64,000 nt of DNA from positions 1,598,501 through 1,662,500 of the forward strand of contig NZ_CP023696.1 of assembly GCF_008704425.1 (NCBI RefSeq), written 5' to 3'. The notes beneath the pieces are model-generated. The model had not been told where the DNA came from. It worked only from the letters and a program-made list of their open reading frames with translations, and did no database searches. The position numbers and the translations under genes were made by a program. Shown here piece after piece: positions 32,666 to 41,510 of this stretch (positions within the stretch are counted from its first letter, which is position 1; every line of letters begins with the position of its first letter). This DNA comes from Streptomyces fradiae ATCC 10745 = DSM 40063. GTDB taxonomy: Bacteria > Actinomycetota > Actinomycetes > Streptomycetales > Streptomycetaceae.

Positions 32666-34462
32666 TTGCGCGAGTTCAGCCTTCCGGCCCTGTACGAGGT
32701 CCCCGCGGACGGCAATCTGACGGACCTCGTCCGCCGCAACGCCGCTCAGCATCCAGACGTGGCCGTCATGGCCCGCAAGGTCGAGGGCGGGTGGCAGGAC
32801 GTCACCGCGCGGGAGTTCCTCGCCGAGGTGCGCTCCGCCGCCAAGGGCCTGATCGCCGCCGGCGTCGGGCCGGGCGACCGGGTCGCGCTGGTCTCGCGCA
32901 CCCGCTACGAGTGGGTGCGGCTGGACTTCGCGATCTGGAGCGCGGGCGCGGTCACCGTGCCGGTGTACGAGACCAGCTCGCCGGAGCAGATCCAGTGGAT
33001 CCTCGGCGACTCGGGCGCGGTCGCCGTGGTGGTGGAGAGCGAGGCGCACGAGAAGGCGGTGGAGTCCGTACGGGACCGGCTGCCGGAGCTGCGCCACGTG
33101 TGGCGGATCGACGCGGGCGCCCTGGACGAGCTGGCCGAGGCCGGCCGGGACGTGCCCGACGCCACGCTCGACGAGCGCGGCGGCACCGCCGGGGCCGACG
33201 ACGTGGCCACGATCGTCTACACCTCGGGCACGACCGGCCGCCCCAAGGGCTGCGTGCTCACGCACCGCAACTTCTTCGCCGAGTGCGGCAACGTCGTCGA
33301 GCGGCTGAAGCCGCTGTTCCAGACGGGCCGCTCGTCGGTGCTGCTGTTCCTGCCGGCCGCGCACGTCTTCGGCCGCATGGTCGAGGTCGCCTCGGTGCTG
33401 GCGCCGATCCGGCTCGGCTGCGTCCCCGACATCAAGAACCTCACGGACGACCTGGCGTCGTTCAGGCCGACGCTGATCCTCGGTGTGCCGCGCGTCTTCG
33501 AGAAGGTCTACAACTCGGCGCGGGCCAAGGCCCAGGCGGACGGCAAGGGCCGGATCTTCGACCGGGCGGCGCAGACCGCCATCGCCTACAGCCGGGCGAA
33601 GTCCTCGCCGGGCGGCCCCTCGCTCGGGCTGCGGCTGAAGCACAAGCTGTTCGACGTGCTGGTGTACTCCAAGCTCCGCGCGGTGCTGGGCGGCCGCTGC
33701 GAGTTCGCGATCTCGGGCGGCGCGCCGCTGGGCGAGCGGCTCGGCCACTTCTACAGCGGCATCGGCTTCACCGTGCTGGAGGGGTACGGCCTGACGGAGT
33801 CGTGCGCGGCGACCGCGTTCAACCCGTGGGACCGGCAGAAGATCGGCACGGTGGGCCAGCCGCTGCCGGGCTCCAAGGTGCGGATCGCCGACGACGGCGA
33901 GGTGCTGCTCCACGGCGAGCACGTCTTCACCGGCTACTGGGGCAACGAGGCGGCGACGGCGGAGGCGCTGTCGGACGGCTGGTTCCACACCGGCGACATC
34001 GGCACCCTCGACGAGGACGGCTACCTGGCCATCACCGGCCGCAAGAAGGAGATCCTGGTCACGGCGGGCGGCAAGAACGTCGCCCCGGCGGTGATCGAGG
34101 ACCGCATCCGCGGGCACGCCCTGGTCGCGGAGTGCATGGTCGTCGGGGACGGGCGTCCCTTCGTCGGCGCGCTGGTCACCCTGGACGAGGAGTTCCTGGC
34201 CCGCTGGGCGGCCGAGCACGGCAAGCCGGCCGGTTCGACGGCGGCCCAGCTGCGGGAGGACCCGGAGCTGCTGGCGGAGGTCCAGCGGGCGGTGGACGAC
34301 GGCAACGCGGCGGTGTCGAAGGCCGAGTCGGTGCGCAAGTTCCGCGTGCTGCCCTCGCAGTTCACGGAGGAGGCCGGCCACATCACGCCGTCGCTGAAGC
34401 TGAAGCGCAACGTCGTCGCGAAGGACTTCGCCGACGAGATCGAGGCCATCTACCGGGGCTGA
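32666..34462 (+). CDS. Long-chain fatty acid--CoA ligase (FadD15-like)
   Basis: A 598-residue ANL-superfamily enzyme that activates fatty acids as acyl-AMP and transfers them to CoA. Motifs: the P-loop-like IVYTSGTTGRPKGCVLTHRN, LPAAHVFGRMVE, VLEGYGLTESCAATAFNPWD, the hinge GWFHTGDIGTLDEDGYL and ITGRKKEILVTAGGKNVAP, and the catalytic C-terminal lysine in PSLKLKRNVV. TTG start at 32666 with GAGGAG eight bases upstream; this gives the usual MREFSLPALY opening. It corresponds in place and sequence type to fadD15 (Rv2187) beside pimB in M. tuberculosis. Confidence 0.94.
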   Translation: MREFSLPALYEVPADGNLTDLVRRNAAQHPDVAVMARKVEGGWQDVTAREFLAEVRSAAKGLIAAGVGPGDRVALVSRTRYEWVRLDFAIWSAGAVTVPVYETSSPEQIQWILGDSGAVAVVVESEAHEKAVESVRDRLPELRHVWRIDAGALDELAEAGRDVPDATLDERGGTAGADDVATIVYTSGTTGRPKGCVLTHRNFFAECGNVVERLKPLFQTGRSSVLLFLPAAHVFGRMVEVASVLAPIRLGCVPDIKNLTDDLASFRPTLILGVPRVFEKVYNSARAKAQADGKGRIFDRAAQTAIAYSRAKSSPGGPSLGLRLKHKLFDVLVYSKLRAVLGGRCEFAISGGAPLGERLGHFYSGIGFTVLEGYGLTESCAATAFNPWDRQKIGTVGQPLPGSKVRIADDGEVLLHGEHVFTGYWGNEAATAEALSDGWFHTGDIGTLDEDGYLAITGRKKEILVTAGGKNVAPAVIEDRIRGHALVAECMVVGDGRPFVGALVTLDEEFLARWAAEHGKPAGSTAAQLREDPELLAEVQRAVDDGNAAVSKAESVRKFRVLPSQFTEEAGHITPSLKLKRNVVAKDFADEIEAIYRG

Positions 34463-34480
34463 GCCCCCCGCTGGAGCGGC

Positions 34481-34520
34481 GCGGTGCCCGCCGAGACCCA
34501 CGCGGTCCGGCGGGCGCCGC
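34481..34520 (+). terminator. Candidate terminator of the acyl-CoA ligase gene
   Basis: gcggtgcccgccg (34481-34493) pairs with cggcgggcgccgc (34508-34520) over 13 bases with one G-T wobble; loop of 14. It begins 19 bases after the stop codon. Confidence 0.55.
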
Positions 34521-34932
34521 GCGTACGAGGGTCCGGCGGGCAGACGGTCGTCCTCCAGACCACGGAGGGGGCCGGGCGCCGCACGTACGAGGGTCCGGCA
34601 CACGCGCACCCCACCGCACACAGCGCAGCGCACGCACTCCGCCGCAGCGCACGCGCCGCGCCCCGCAGCAGCGCCCCACCGGGCACGTACTCCGCGGGAC
34701 AGGGGGGCGCCCCGCACGGCGCACGGACTCCCGCCCGGGGGACGCGGACACGACACCCCGCAGGGGCCCAGGCCCCCGCACGGACACGACACCCCGCACG
34801 GGCCCCGCGCACCGACGCGCCCCCACCAGGCGCCGCGCCCCCACCGGGCGCCGGGCACCCCACCAGGAGCCGGCACCCCGCCGGGGCCGCCCGGCCGCCA
34901 CGGGCCGCGCCCACCCGGCGAGGGCCCGCCGC
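34521..34932. repeat. Gene-free region with direct repeats downstream of the acyl-CoA ligase
   Basis: No supported gene. Direct repeats include gcgtacgagggtccggc (34521) and the near copy cacgtacgagggtccggc (34582), both preceded by gggcgccgc, about 62 bases apart; and two copies of cacgacaccccgca (34750 and 34788). Further right, ccccaccaggcgccg-type units repeat. Length and drift suggest either an expanding spacer or a decayed coding region. Confidence 0.5.
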
Positions 34933-36075
34933 CTACAGCAGGTCCCTCAGGCGATCCGCGAGGAGGTCCCAGCGCCACGTCTCCTCCACCCAGAGACGCC
35001 CCCGCTCCCCCATGCGGCGGCGCAGCTCCGGGTCCTGGAGCAGCGGCACGATCCGCTCGGCGGCCGCCGCCGGGGAGCCGCCGCGCACCACCCAGCCGGT
35101 CTCCCCGTCGAGCACCGCGTCGGGGGCGCCGCCCGAGTCGCCGGCGACCACCGGGAGGCCGGTCGCGGACGCCTCCAGGTAGACGATGCCGAGCCCCTCC
35201 ACGTCGAGGCCGCCGCGCCGGGTGCGGCACGGCATGGCGAACACGTCGCCCGCCCCGTAGTGCGCGGGCAGCTCCTCCCAGGGCACGGCCCCGGTGAACC
35301 GCACGGAGCCGGCCACCCCCGTCTCGCGGGCGAGGCGGTGCAGGTCCTTCGCGTAGGGGCCGCCGCCGACGATCAGCAGCACGGCGTCCGGGACGGCGGC
35401 CAGCACCTCGGGCATGGCCCGGATCAGGGTGTCCTGGCCCTTGCGCGGCACGAGGCGGGAGACGCACACGACGACGGGCCGGTCGGCGAGGCCGAGCCGG
35501 GCGCGCACCTCGTCGCCCCCGGAGCCGGGGTGGAAGGTCTTCTCGTCGACGCCCGGCGGGAGCCGCACCATGCGCGCCGCGGCCTGCGGGGTGAGGGCGC
35601 CCGCGATCCGGGACCGGGTGTACTCGCCCAGGTACGTGAGGGTGTCGGTGTCCTCGCCGATGCGCCGCAGCAGCCGCCGCGCGGCCGGCAGCTGCGCCCA
35701 GCCCGCCTCGTGGCCGTGGGTGGTGGCGACCAGCCGGCGGGCCCCGGCGCGGCGCAGCGCGGGCGCCATCAGGCCGAGCGGGGCGGCGGCGCCGAACCAG
35801 ACGGAGGTGCAGCCGTGCTCCCGCAGCAGCGCGGCGGCCCGCGCGGTCACCCGCGGGGTGGGCAGCAGCATCGTCGTACGGTCCCGCACCACCTGGAACG
35901 GCTGCTCCGCGTCGAACCGCGCGGTCGCCTCCGCGCCCTCCCGCCCGCGCTTCCACGTGGAGGCGTAGACGACGACCCGGTCCGGGTCCAGGCGCAGTGC
36001 CATGTTGTGCAGGAACGCCTGGATCCCACCGGGTCGGGGCGGGAAGTCGTTCGTTACGATCAGCGTCTTGTGCAT
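34933..36075 (-). CDS. GT4 glycosyltransferase, PimB-like mannosyltransferase
   Basis: A 380-residue GT-B transferase. The opening MHKTLIVTNDFPPRPGGIQ with the nucleotide-side loop, the TTHGHEAGWA acceptor-side His, VSRLVPRKGQDTLI, VGGGPYAKDL and the EX7E motif EGLGIVYLEASATGLPVV are those of family 4 enzymes and closest to PimB (Rv2188c), which adds the second mannose to phosphatidylinositol monomannoside. The position after a FadD15-like gene matches M. tuberculosis. Substrate assignment is by family and context. The start at 36075 is fixed by the MHKTLIVTNDFPP opening; the frame runs on upstream only by composition. Confidence 0.9.
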   Translation of the reverse strand: MHKTLIVTNDFPPRPGGIQAFLHNMALRLDPDRVVVYASTWKRGREGAEATARFDAEQPFQVVRDRTTMLLPTPRVTARAAALLREHGCTSVWFGAAAPLGLMAPALRRAGARRLVATTHGHEAGWAQLPAARRLLRRIGEDTDTLTYLGEYTRSRIAGALTPQAAARMVRLPPGVDEKTFHPGSGGDEVRARLGLADRPVVVCVSRLVPRKGQDTLIRAMPEVLAAVPDAVLLIVGGGPYAKDLHRLARETGVAGSVRFTGAVPWEELPAHYGAGDVFAMPCRTRRGGLDVEGLGIVYLEASATGLPVVAGDSGGAPDAVLDGETGWVVRGGSPAAAAERIVPLLQDPELRRRMGERGRLWVEETWRWDLLADRLRDLL

Positions 36076-36165
36076 CGTGGCCGACAGTACCGAACGGCCC
36101 GGCCGCACCGCTCGCGCCCCGTACCGCCCCACCCGCAGACCACCACGAACCCGGACGAGGTACCG

Positions 36166-37425
36166 ATGAAGCTCACGAGCGGACCGCGGCCGACCCTGGC
36201 CGCCCTGTGGCTGCTCACCAGGGCCGTCCTGCTGCTCTACACCTTCAGGGTCGTCTTCGTGCCCGGCCCGGACGTCACCACCGACGTGTCGGTGATCTAC
36301 CACGGCTGGTACGAGGTGCTGCGCGGCGGCACGTACCCGCTCGACGACGTGACGTGGCAGTACCCGCCGGCCGCCGCGTTCGCGATCCTCTCCCCCGGCC
36401 TGCTGCCGTTCCTCCAGTACGCGCACGCCTTCTTCCTGCTGGCCCTGGTGTGCGACGCGGTGGTCTTCGGGCTGCTGGTGTACGCGGGCGGGCGGCCCGG
36501 CAAGAGCCACGCGGGCGCCTGGGTGTGGCTGGCGGGGGTCCCGCTGCTGGGGCCGACGGCGTACGCCCGCTACGACATCATGGTCACCGCCGTCGCGGTC
36601 GCCGCGCTGCTGGCCGGGGCGGGCCACCCGCGCACGATGGGCGTCCTCACCGGGGTCGGCGCCCTGCTGAAGGTGTGGCCCGCGCTGCTCCTCGCGGGCA
36701 CCGCGAAGGGCCGGGTCACGCGCCGGGCGTGGGCCGCCGCCGCGGCGGCGGGCGCGGCGGTGCTGGCGGCCTGCGTCTGGGCGGCGCCGGGCGCGCTGGC
36801 GTTCCTGACGTTCCAGCGGGACCGGGGCACCGAGGTGGAGTCGCTGGGGGCGATGGTCTTCCACGTGGCGCGGTTCCTCGGCGCCTGGGAGGGGGAGGTG
36901 CGGCTGAACTACGGGTCGGTCGAGTTCCTCGGCCCGTACGTGCCGCTGGTCAGCAAGGCCGCGATGGCGCTGTCGGCGCTGGCGCTGGGCTGGCTGGCGC
37001 TGTGGCGGCTGCGGGCGCGGGTGTTCGGCCCGACGGCGCTCGCCGACGCGGCGTTCGTGGCGGTGCTGCTGTTCACGACGACGAGCCGGGTGATCAGCCC
37101 GCAGTACATGCTGTGGCTGGTCGGGCTGGCGGCGGTGTGCCTGGTGTGGCGGGGCAGCCGGATGCGCCGGGCGGCGGTGATGGTGGTGGTGGCGACCGGG
37201 GTGACGCTGCTGGAGTTCCCGCTCTGGTTCTCGCACGTGGTGGCCAGCGACGGGCTGGGGCTGGCGCTGCTGTTCGTCCGCAACGGGCTGCTGGTGGCGG
37301 CGTCGCTGGAGGCGGCGCGCCAGCTGTGGCGGCGGACGGTCACCGAGCCCCGGCTGCGCGCCGGCGGGCCCGGGGCGCGGGTGCCCGCGCAGGATCAGCG
37401 CGACGGGGCGCTGCTCAGCTCCTGA
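36166..37425 (+). CDS. Polytopic glycosyltransferase, GT87 / DUF2029-like
   Basis: A 419-residue membrane protein with about ten helices. The N-terminal loop after helix 1 reads DVSVIYHGWYEVLRGGTYPL and WQYPPAAAF, and ARYDIM follows helix 4; these are the acceptor/donor loops of polyprenyl-phosphate-mannose-dependent transferases of the C superfamily (GT87). M. tuberculosis Rv2181 is of this family and lies in the same block. The probable task is mannosylation outside the membrane of lipid or protein. It is divergent from the PimB-like gene (90 bp). Its end overlaps the convergent lipoprotein gene by 31 bp. Confidence 0.85.
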   Translation: MKLTSGPRPTLAALWLLTRAVLLLYTFRVVFVPGPDVTTDVSVIYHGWYEVLRGGTYPLDDVTWQYPPAAAFAILSPGLLPFLQYAHAFFLLALVCDAVVFGLLVYAGGRPGKSHAGAWVWLAGVPLLGPTAYARYDIMVTAVAVAALLAGAGHPRTMGVLTGVGALLKVWPALLLAGTAKGRVTRRAWAAAAAAGAAVLAACVWAAPGALAFLTFQRDRGTEVESLGAMVFHVARFLGAWEGEVRLNYGSVEFLGPYVPLVSKAAMALSALALGWLALWRLRARVFGPTALADAAFVAVLLFTTTSRVISPQYMLWLVGLAAVCLVWRGSRMRRAAVMVVVATGVTLLEFPLWFSHVVASDGLGLALLFVRNGLLVAASLEAARQLWRRTVTEPRLRAGGPGARVPAQDQRDGALLSS

Positions 37426-38525
37426 CGCAGCCGCTCCCGCCAGGCGCGGGTGAAGTCCTCCTCGGTGGTGCCGAGGACGTCCTGGAAGGCGCGGGGCGCG
37501 CCGGTCCCGCCGGCGGCCCGGTAGAAGGCGGCGAGCCGGTCGCCGCCCCACCGGTCGGCGATCAGCTCGCAGGCCAGCCAGGCGCCCTCGTAGGCGCGGG
37601 CCGCGGCGGCGGGGTCGCCGCCGAACGCGAAGTCCCGGTCGGCGGGCAGGGCCGCCGGGATCCGACCGGCGCGCACGGCCCGTGCCAGTGCGGGCGCCGC
37701 GTCGGCGGCGGCGCGGCCCGTGCCGGTGTGGGCGATCCGGTCGGCCAGGCCCTCGGAGAGCCACAGCGGGGTGGCGGCGGTGGTCGCGGCGCGGGTGGCG
37801 ACGTGGGCGGTCTCGTGGGTGAGGACGAAGGTCCGCCCGAAGTCGCCGAGCCCCCGGTACGCCTCCGGGTTGAGCACCACGCGGTCGGCCGCCCCGCCCC
37901 CGGTGCGGCCCGTGGTGACGGCGGCGACGCCCCGGAAGGCGGCGGGCGCGTCCCCGAGGAGGGCGGCCATCGCGTCGAGCCCGGCCGGTACGAGGACGAC
38001 GACGGTGCCCTGCCAGGTGGCGTCCCGCCAGGCGCCCGCCACGGCGGGGACGGCCCGGTCGGCGAGGGCGGCGACCTCGCGCAGGCGCGCCTCGGGCTGT
38101 CCGGCGCCCAGGACGAGGCTGCGGGCGCCGCGCACCGCCCGTACCGGGCCCTGGTCCCACAGTTGGGGCGGGTGGCCCTCGGCGGGCCGGTCGGCGGTGA
38201 CGCTCCACCGGCCGTCGCGCAGCGCCAGGTCGAGGCGGCGGCGGGCGGTGGCCGGCGCGGTGTCGTGGCCGTCGAGGGTGTAGGCGAGTTCGGCGTCGGC
38301 CGTGGCGCGGTCGGGGCCGTCGCGGTGTACGGCGAGCGTCCGGTACGACCAGGACCGCAGCGGCGCCCCGCCGAGGAGGCCGGGCAGCAGGTCGGCGCGG
38401 GCGGCGACGGCCTCCCGGACGCCGTCCCCGGCGCCCGCGGGGCCGCCCGGCCGGGGGGCGCACCCGGCGACGGCGACCGCCACGGCCAGGGCCACGAGGG
38501 CGGCCCACCGCCCGAGTACACGCAT
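37395..38525 (-). CDS. Lipoprotein with HExxH metallopeptidase motif
   Basis: A 376-residue exported lipoprotein. The signal peptide MRVLGRWAALVALAVAVAVA ends at a lipobox cysteine (VAGCAP, Cys22). The middle has a region that may bind substrate or wall; near residue 240, VLTHETAHVATRAA contains HETAH, and PLWLSEGLADRIAH downstream supplies a Glu, the layout of gluzincin zinc peptidases. Homologues are conserved in Streptomyces but I know no studied one. The start is set by the signal peptide; the frame extends upstream through the 36-bp repeats. The last 31 bp overlap the end of the GT87 gene. Confidence 0.8.
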   Translation of the reverse strand: MRVLGRWAALVALAVAVAVAGCAPRPGGPAGAGDGVREAVAARADLLPGLLGGAPLRSWSYRTLAVHRDGPDRATADAELAYTLDGHDTAPATARRRLDLALRDGRWSVTADRPAEGHPPQLWDQGPVRAVRGARSLVLGAGQPEARLREVAALADRAVPAVAGAWRDATWQGTVVVLVPAGLDAMAALLGDAPAAFRGVAAVTTGRTGGGAADRVVLNPEAYRGLGDFGRTFVLTHETAHVATRAATTAATPLWLSEGLADRIAHTGTGRAAADAAPALARAVRAGRIPAALPADRDFAFGGDPAAAARAYEGAWLACELIADRWGGDRLAAFYRAAGGTGAPRAFQDVLGTTEEDFTRAWRERLRQELSSAPSR

Positions 38526-39015
38526 CCGCCGATGGTAGGCGCCCGCCGCGGCCCCCGGCACGCCTCCGGTCGCGGCGGGAGGCGGCGCCCCCGGCCCGGC
38601 GCGGGTCCGGGCACCCTGCACTCCGCGGGACGCGTCCCCGGGCCGGGCCGTCGGCACTCCGCCGGACACGCCCGGAAGCCGGCCATCCGGCACACTCCCG
38701 GACACGTCGCGAAACCGGGCACCCGGCACGCTCCCGGACGTGACCCGAGGCCGGCGCCCCGCCACCGCGGCCGACCGGGCGGCCCGCGGCCCGGCAGCGG
38801 CGGGGTCGGCGGCGGGCGCCGGCACGGCCCGCGCGCCGTCCGCAGCCGGCCGGGCACCGGGCACTCCCCCGCTCACGGCTCCCCACCGGGGGCCCGCGTC
38901 CGCCCCACGCGGCGCCTCGTGGCCCCCGGGCCCCGCAGCGCCCACCGCGGGCCGGGCCCCGGGCACGGGCCGGGCACCGGCCTGGGCTGGCCCCGGGCAC
39001 CGGCCGGGCCGGGCC
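38526..39015. other. Intergenic region with repeat array upstream of the lipoprotein gene
   Basis: No independently supported gene. It carries the four 36-bp units listed next and further diverged copies up to about 38900. The frame on the minus strand stays open through it because the unit length is a multiple of three; the encoded 12-residue steps would read VSGSVPDGRL and similar. Confidence 0.55.
38619..38762. repeat. Four 36-bp tandem repeats
   Basis: Units start at 38619, 38655, 38691 and 38727. Each begins with cac or cacnctcc, carries cggacacg or ggacg near position 10 and ends in ccgg or similar. They are 60-75 percent identical, so older than the 24-bp array at 8737. There are no spacers, so it is not a CRISPR. 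Confidence 0.85.
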
Positions 39016-40059
39016 TCAGACGCGGGTCACCGCCGAGATGGGCATCATCCCCACCGGGTCGTAGCGGACCGGGGCGCCCGGCCGGGGGGCGTGGATGACC
39101 TGGCCGCCGCCGACGTACAGGGCCACGTGGCTGGCGTCGGAGCGGTAGGTGACGAGGTCGCCGGGCCGGGCCTGCGCCAGTGGCACATGGCGTCCGGCGT
39201 TCCGCTGGGCCTGGGAGGTGCGCGGCAGCCCGACCCCGGCGCGGGCGTACGCCCACTGCACGAGTCCCGAGCAGTCGAAGGCGTCCGGCCCGTTGGCGCC
39301 CCACACATACGGCTTGCCGAGCGCCGACCGGGCGGCCCGCACGGCGGCGGCGGCGCGGGCCGAGGCGGCCCCGTCGGCGGACGGCGGCGGTGCGGCGCCG
39401 TCGCGGCCCGAGCGGTCCGCGCGGTCCGCCCGGTCGAGGGCGGCCCGCTCGGGCGACGTCAGGGAGCCCAGGAGCACCCGCGCGGCGGCGAGCCTGCGCT
39501 CCACCTCCCGCTTGTGCCGGGCCACGGCCGCGCGGCTGCGCTCCAGTTCCGCGAGGGTGCGGGTGGCCTCGGCCCGCTCCTGGGCCAGCCTCCGCTGCGC
39601 GAGGCGCAGTTCGCTCAGGGCGGCGGCCTGCCGGTCGCCGAGCCGGTCGAGGAGGGCGGCCTTGTCGAGGTACGCGTCGGGCTCCTCGGAGAGCATCAGG
39701 GCGAGGGCCGGGTCGATGCCGCCGGAGCGGTACTGGGCGCCCGCGACGGCGCCGAGGGCGCCGCGCATGCGGTTGATGCGCTCCTGGCCGCGCGCCACGC
39801 TCCTGCGGGCGGCCCCGGCGGCCGCCCGGAGGGTGTCGGTGCGCTCGTCGGCGGCGTTGAACTCCTCGGTGGCCCGCTCCGCCTCCACGTAGAGCCGGTC
39901 GACGCGGGCGCGTACGGTGTCGGCGGGGCCGGCCGGGTCGGCCCGCACCGGGGCGGCGCCGAGGGCGGCCACCGCCGTGGCCACCGCGGCGGACAGGACG
40001 GTGGCGCGGGTGGCACTCCGGGTGGGGCCCGGTACGGGGGGACGGCGGTGGGACGCCAC
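39016..40059 (-). CDS. Secreted NlpC/P60 peptidoglycan endopeptidase (paralogue 1)
   Basis: A 347-residue RipA-like hydrolase. Signal region near 1-40 (VLSAAVATAVAALGAAPVRA). Residues 45-220 are a long coiled coil (DRLYVEAERATEEFNAADERT, RRLAQERAEATRTLAELE) as in proteins that hold the enzyme inactive. The C-terminal NlpC/P60 domain has catalytic Cys in DAFDCSGLVQWAYA and His in SDASHVALYVGGG followed by VIHAPRPG. It cuts between D-Glu and diamino acid in the stem peptide. The GTG at 40059 has GGGAG eight bases upstream. Tandem with a second copy at 40485-41510 with the same design. Confidence 0.93.
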   Translation of the reverse strand: MASHRRPPVPGPTRSATRATVLSAAVATAVAALGAAPVRADPAGPADTVRARVDRLYVEAERATEEFNAADERTDTLRAAAGAARRSVARGQERINRMRGALGAVAGAQYRSGGIDPALALMLSEEPDAYLDKAALLDRLGDRQAAALSELRLAQRRLAQERAEATRTLAELERSRAAVARHKREVERRLAAARVLLGSLTSPERAALDRADRADRSGRDGAAPPPSADGAASARAAAAVRAARSALGKPYVWGANGPDAFDCSGLVQWAYARAGVGLPRTSQAQRNAGRHVPLAQARPGDLVTYRSDASHVALYVGGGQVIHAPRPGAPVRYDPVGMMPISAVTRV

Positions 40060-40102
40060 GGGCCGCGCTCCCTTCAGCTGGTCGAGGGGTGGTGCGCGGC
40101 AG

Positions 40103-40132
40103 ACAGTAGCCGGGCGGTCACAGCCTGACCAA
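40103..40132 (-). promoter_or_regulatory. Promoter of NlpC paralogue 1 with overlapping palindrome
   Basis: Minus-strand TTGGTC (40132-40127) and TACTGT (40108-40103) with an 18-base spacer. The spacer and -35 contain ggtcaggctgtgacc, a perfect palindrome with a five-base centre (40116-40130). The other NlpC gene has a related site in the same place. Confidence 0.5.
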
Positions 40133-40484
40133 AGACCTCGGGGGCGCCGGGCGGGCGGCGCCCCGCCGGGAACCACAGGTCACCGGCGGGGCGAAGCGTC
40201 AGCACGGGCGGCGGGAGTTCCCCCGAACGGGCGCGTGTGCGGGGCGGCTCGTCTTCGGCTCGCCGCGCCTCCGGACGCCCTGGACGCGCCCCCCGCTCGC
40301 GCGCCGGACCCGCGACGGGCCCGGCGCGTCGCGCCCACGAGACGCCCTGGGGCGCCGGGCGCGGCCGGGACGGGGCACGGACGCCGCGGGGCACGGACGC
40401 CACGGGACCCGGCCGGCGGGTTGCCGGAGGGGGACCCGGACGCCGGGCCGGGCGCGGGCGCCGCCGGCGCGCGGCCGGGGTGGC
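40133..40484. other. Intergenic region between the two NlpC genes
   Basis: No gene. The stretch is GC-rich, with short cgcc and gacgcc repeats and a drifted ggacgcc series at 40380-40440. I see no clear terminator for the upstream NlpC gene beyond weak hairpins. Confidence 0.45.
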
Positions 40485-41510
40485 TCAGATGCGGACGCCG
40501 AACTGGAACGTACCGAGGTAGTTCATCGACTCGTAGCGCACGTTCGCACCCGGCTTCGGGGCGTGCAGGACGGTGTTGTTGCCCGCGTACAGGCCGACGT
40601 GCGCCAGGTTGTTGAAGAAGACGAGGTCGCCCGGCTTGAGCTGGCTGCGGCCGATCTTCACGCCGTCGTTGTGCTGCGTGAAGGTGGTGCGGGAGATCTG
40701 GACGCCGGCCTGGCGGTAGGCCCACTGCGTGAGGCCGGAGCAGTCGTAGGAGTTGGGGCCCTCGGCGCCGGAGACGTACGGCTTGCCGATCTGCGTGGCG
40801 GCGGCGCTGAGGGCGGCGGCGCCGCGCTGCGAGGCCGGGACCTCGTTGCCGAGCTCGACGCGCTCGGTGGCGTCGCGGCTGGCGCGCTGCTCCTCCTCCT
40901 GCATCTTCCGCCGCTCCTCGGCGGTGAGGGTGTTGAGCAGCTTCTGCGCCTCGGCGAGCTTGGCCTGGTACTTCTTCTTCTTCTCGCCGAGGGACTTGCG
41001 GACGTCCTCGAGGTCGGTCAGCTTCGACGTGGCCTCGGAGCGCTGCTGGGCGAGCGTGCGCTGCTTGGCCTGGATGGTGCGCAGCGTCGCGGCCTGCTTC
41101 GCGGAGAGCTGGTCGACGGCGGACGCCTTGTCCAGGTAGTCCTCCGGGTTGGAGGAGAGGAAGAGCTGGAGCGAGGGGTCCATGCCGCCGTTGCGGTACT
41201 GGGCGCTGGCGACGGCGCCGATGCTGTCGCGCAGCTCGTTCAGCTCCTCCTGGCCGCGGGCGACCTGGTCCTGGAGGGCGGTGACCTCCTGCTGGAGCTT
41301 CTCGCGGCGCTCGTCGGCGAGGTTGAACTGCTCGGTGGCCGCCTCGGCCTCGTGATGGAGCTTGTCGACCTTCTCCTTGACCTGGTCCTTGGTGGGCTGC
41401 GGCGTGGCCGAAGCGGTCTGGCTGGTCAGGGCGACGGCAGCGGCGGCGGTCGCGGTGAGCACGGTCACACGGGCGCGGCTCGGCTGCTTGGGTCGACGGT
41501 GGGACGCCAC
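40485..41510 (-). CDS. Secreted NlpC/P60 peptidoglycan endopeptidase (paralogue 2)
   Basis: A 341-residue paralogue of the preceding gene. Signal region RARVTVLTATAAAAVALTSQTASA; coiled coil about 45-230 with DKLHHEAEAATEQFNLADER, LQQEVTALQDQVARGQEEL and a lysine-rich SLGEKKKKYQ; catalytic domain with NSYDCSGLTQWAYRQ (Cys), FNNLAHVGLYAGN (His) and VLHAPKPG. The GTG at 41510 with GAGGAG upstream aligns with VASHRRP in the paralogue. A promoter is placed about 180 bp upstream, so the mRNA has a long leader. Confidence 0.94.
   Translation of the reverse strand: MASHRRPKQPSRARVTVLTATAAAAVALTSQTASATPQPTKDQVKEKVDKLHHEAEAATEQFNLADERREKLQQEVTALQDQVARGQEELNELRDSIGAVASAQYRNGGMDPSLQLFLSSNPEDYLDKASAVDQLSAKQAATLRTIQAKQRTLAQQRSEATSKLTDLEDVRKSLGEKKKKYQAKLAEAQKLLNTLTAEERRKMQEEEQRASRDATERVELGNEVPASQRGAAALSAAATQIGKPYVSGAEGPNSYDCSGLTQWAYRQAGVQISRTTFTQHNDGVKIGRSQLKPGDLVFFNNLAHVGLYAGNNTVLHAPKPGANVRYESMNYLGTFQFGVRI

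Noticed and set aside
32528..35956. A long minus-strand open frame antisense to the acyl-CoA ligase
   Set aside because: Arg/Ala/Gly-rich composition without domain motifs; the plus strand carries a complete FadD.
38619..38762. CRISPR array
   Set aside because: Units are contiguous and diverged, with no unique spacers, and no cas genes are in the window.
34933..39000. A 1355-codon minus-strand open frame spanning glycosyltransferase, GT87 and lipoprotein regions
   Set aside because: Only the part from 36075 to 34933 looks like a protein; the rest is the antisense of GT87 and repeats, open because of high GC.
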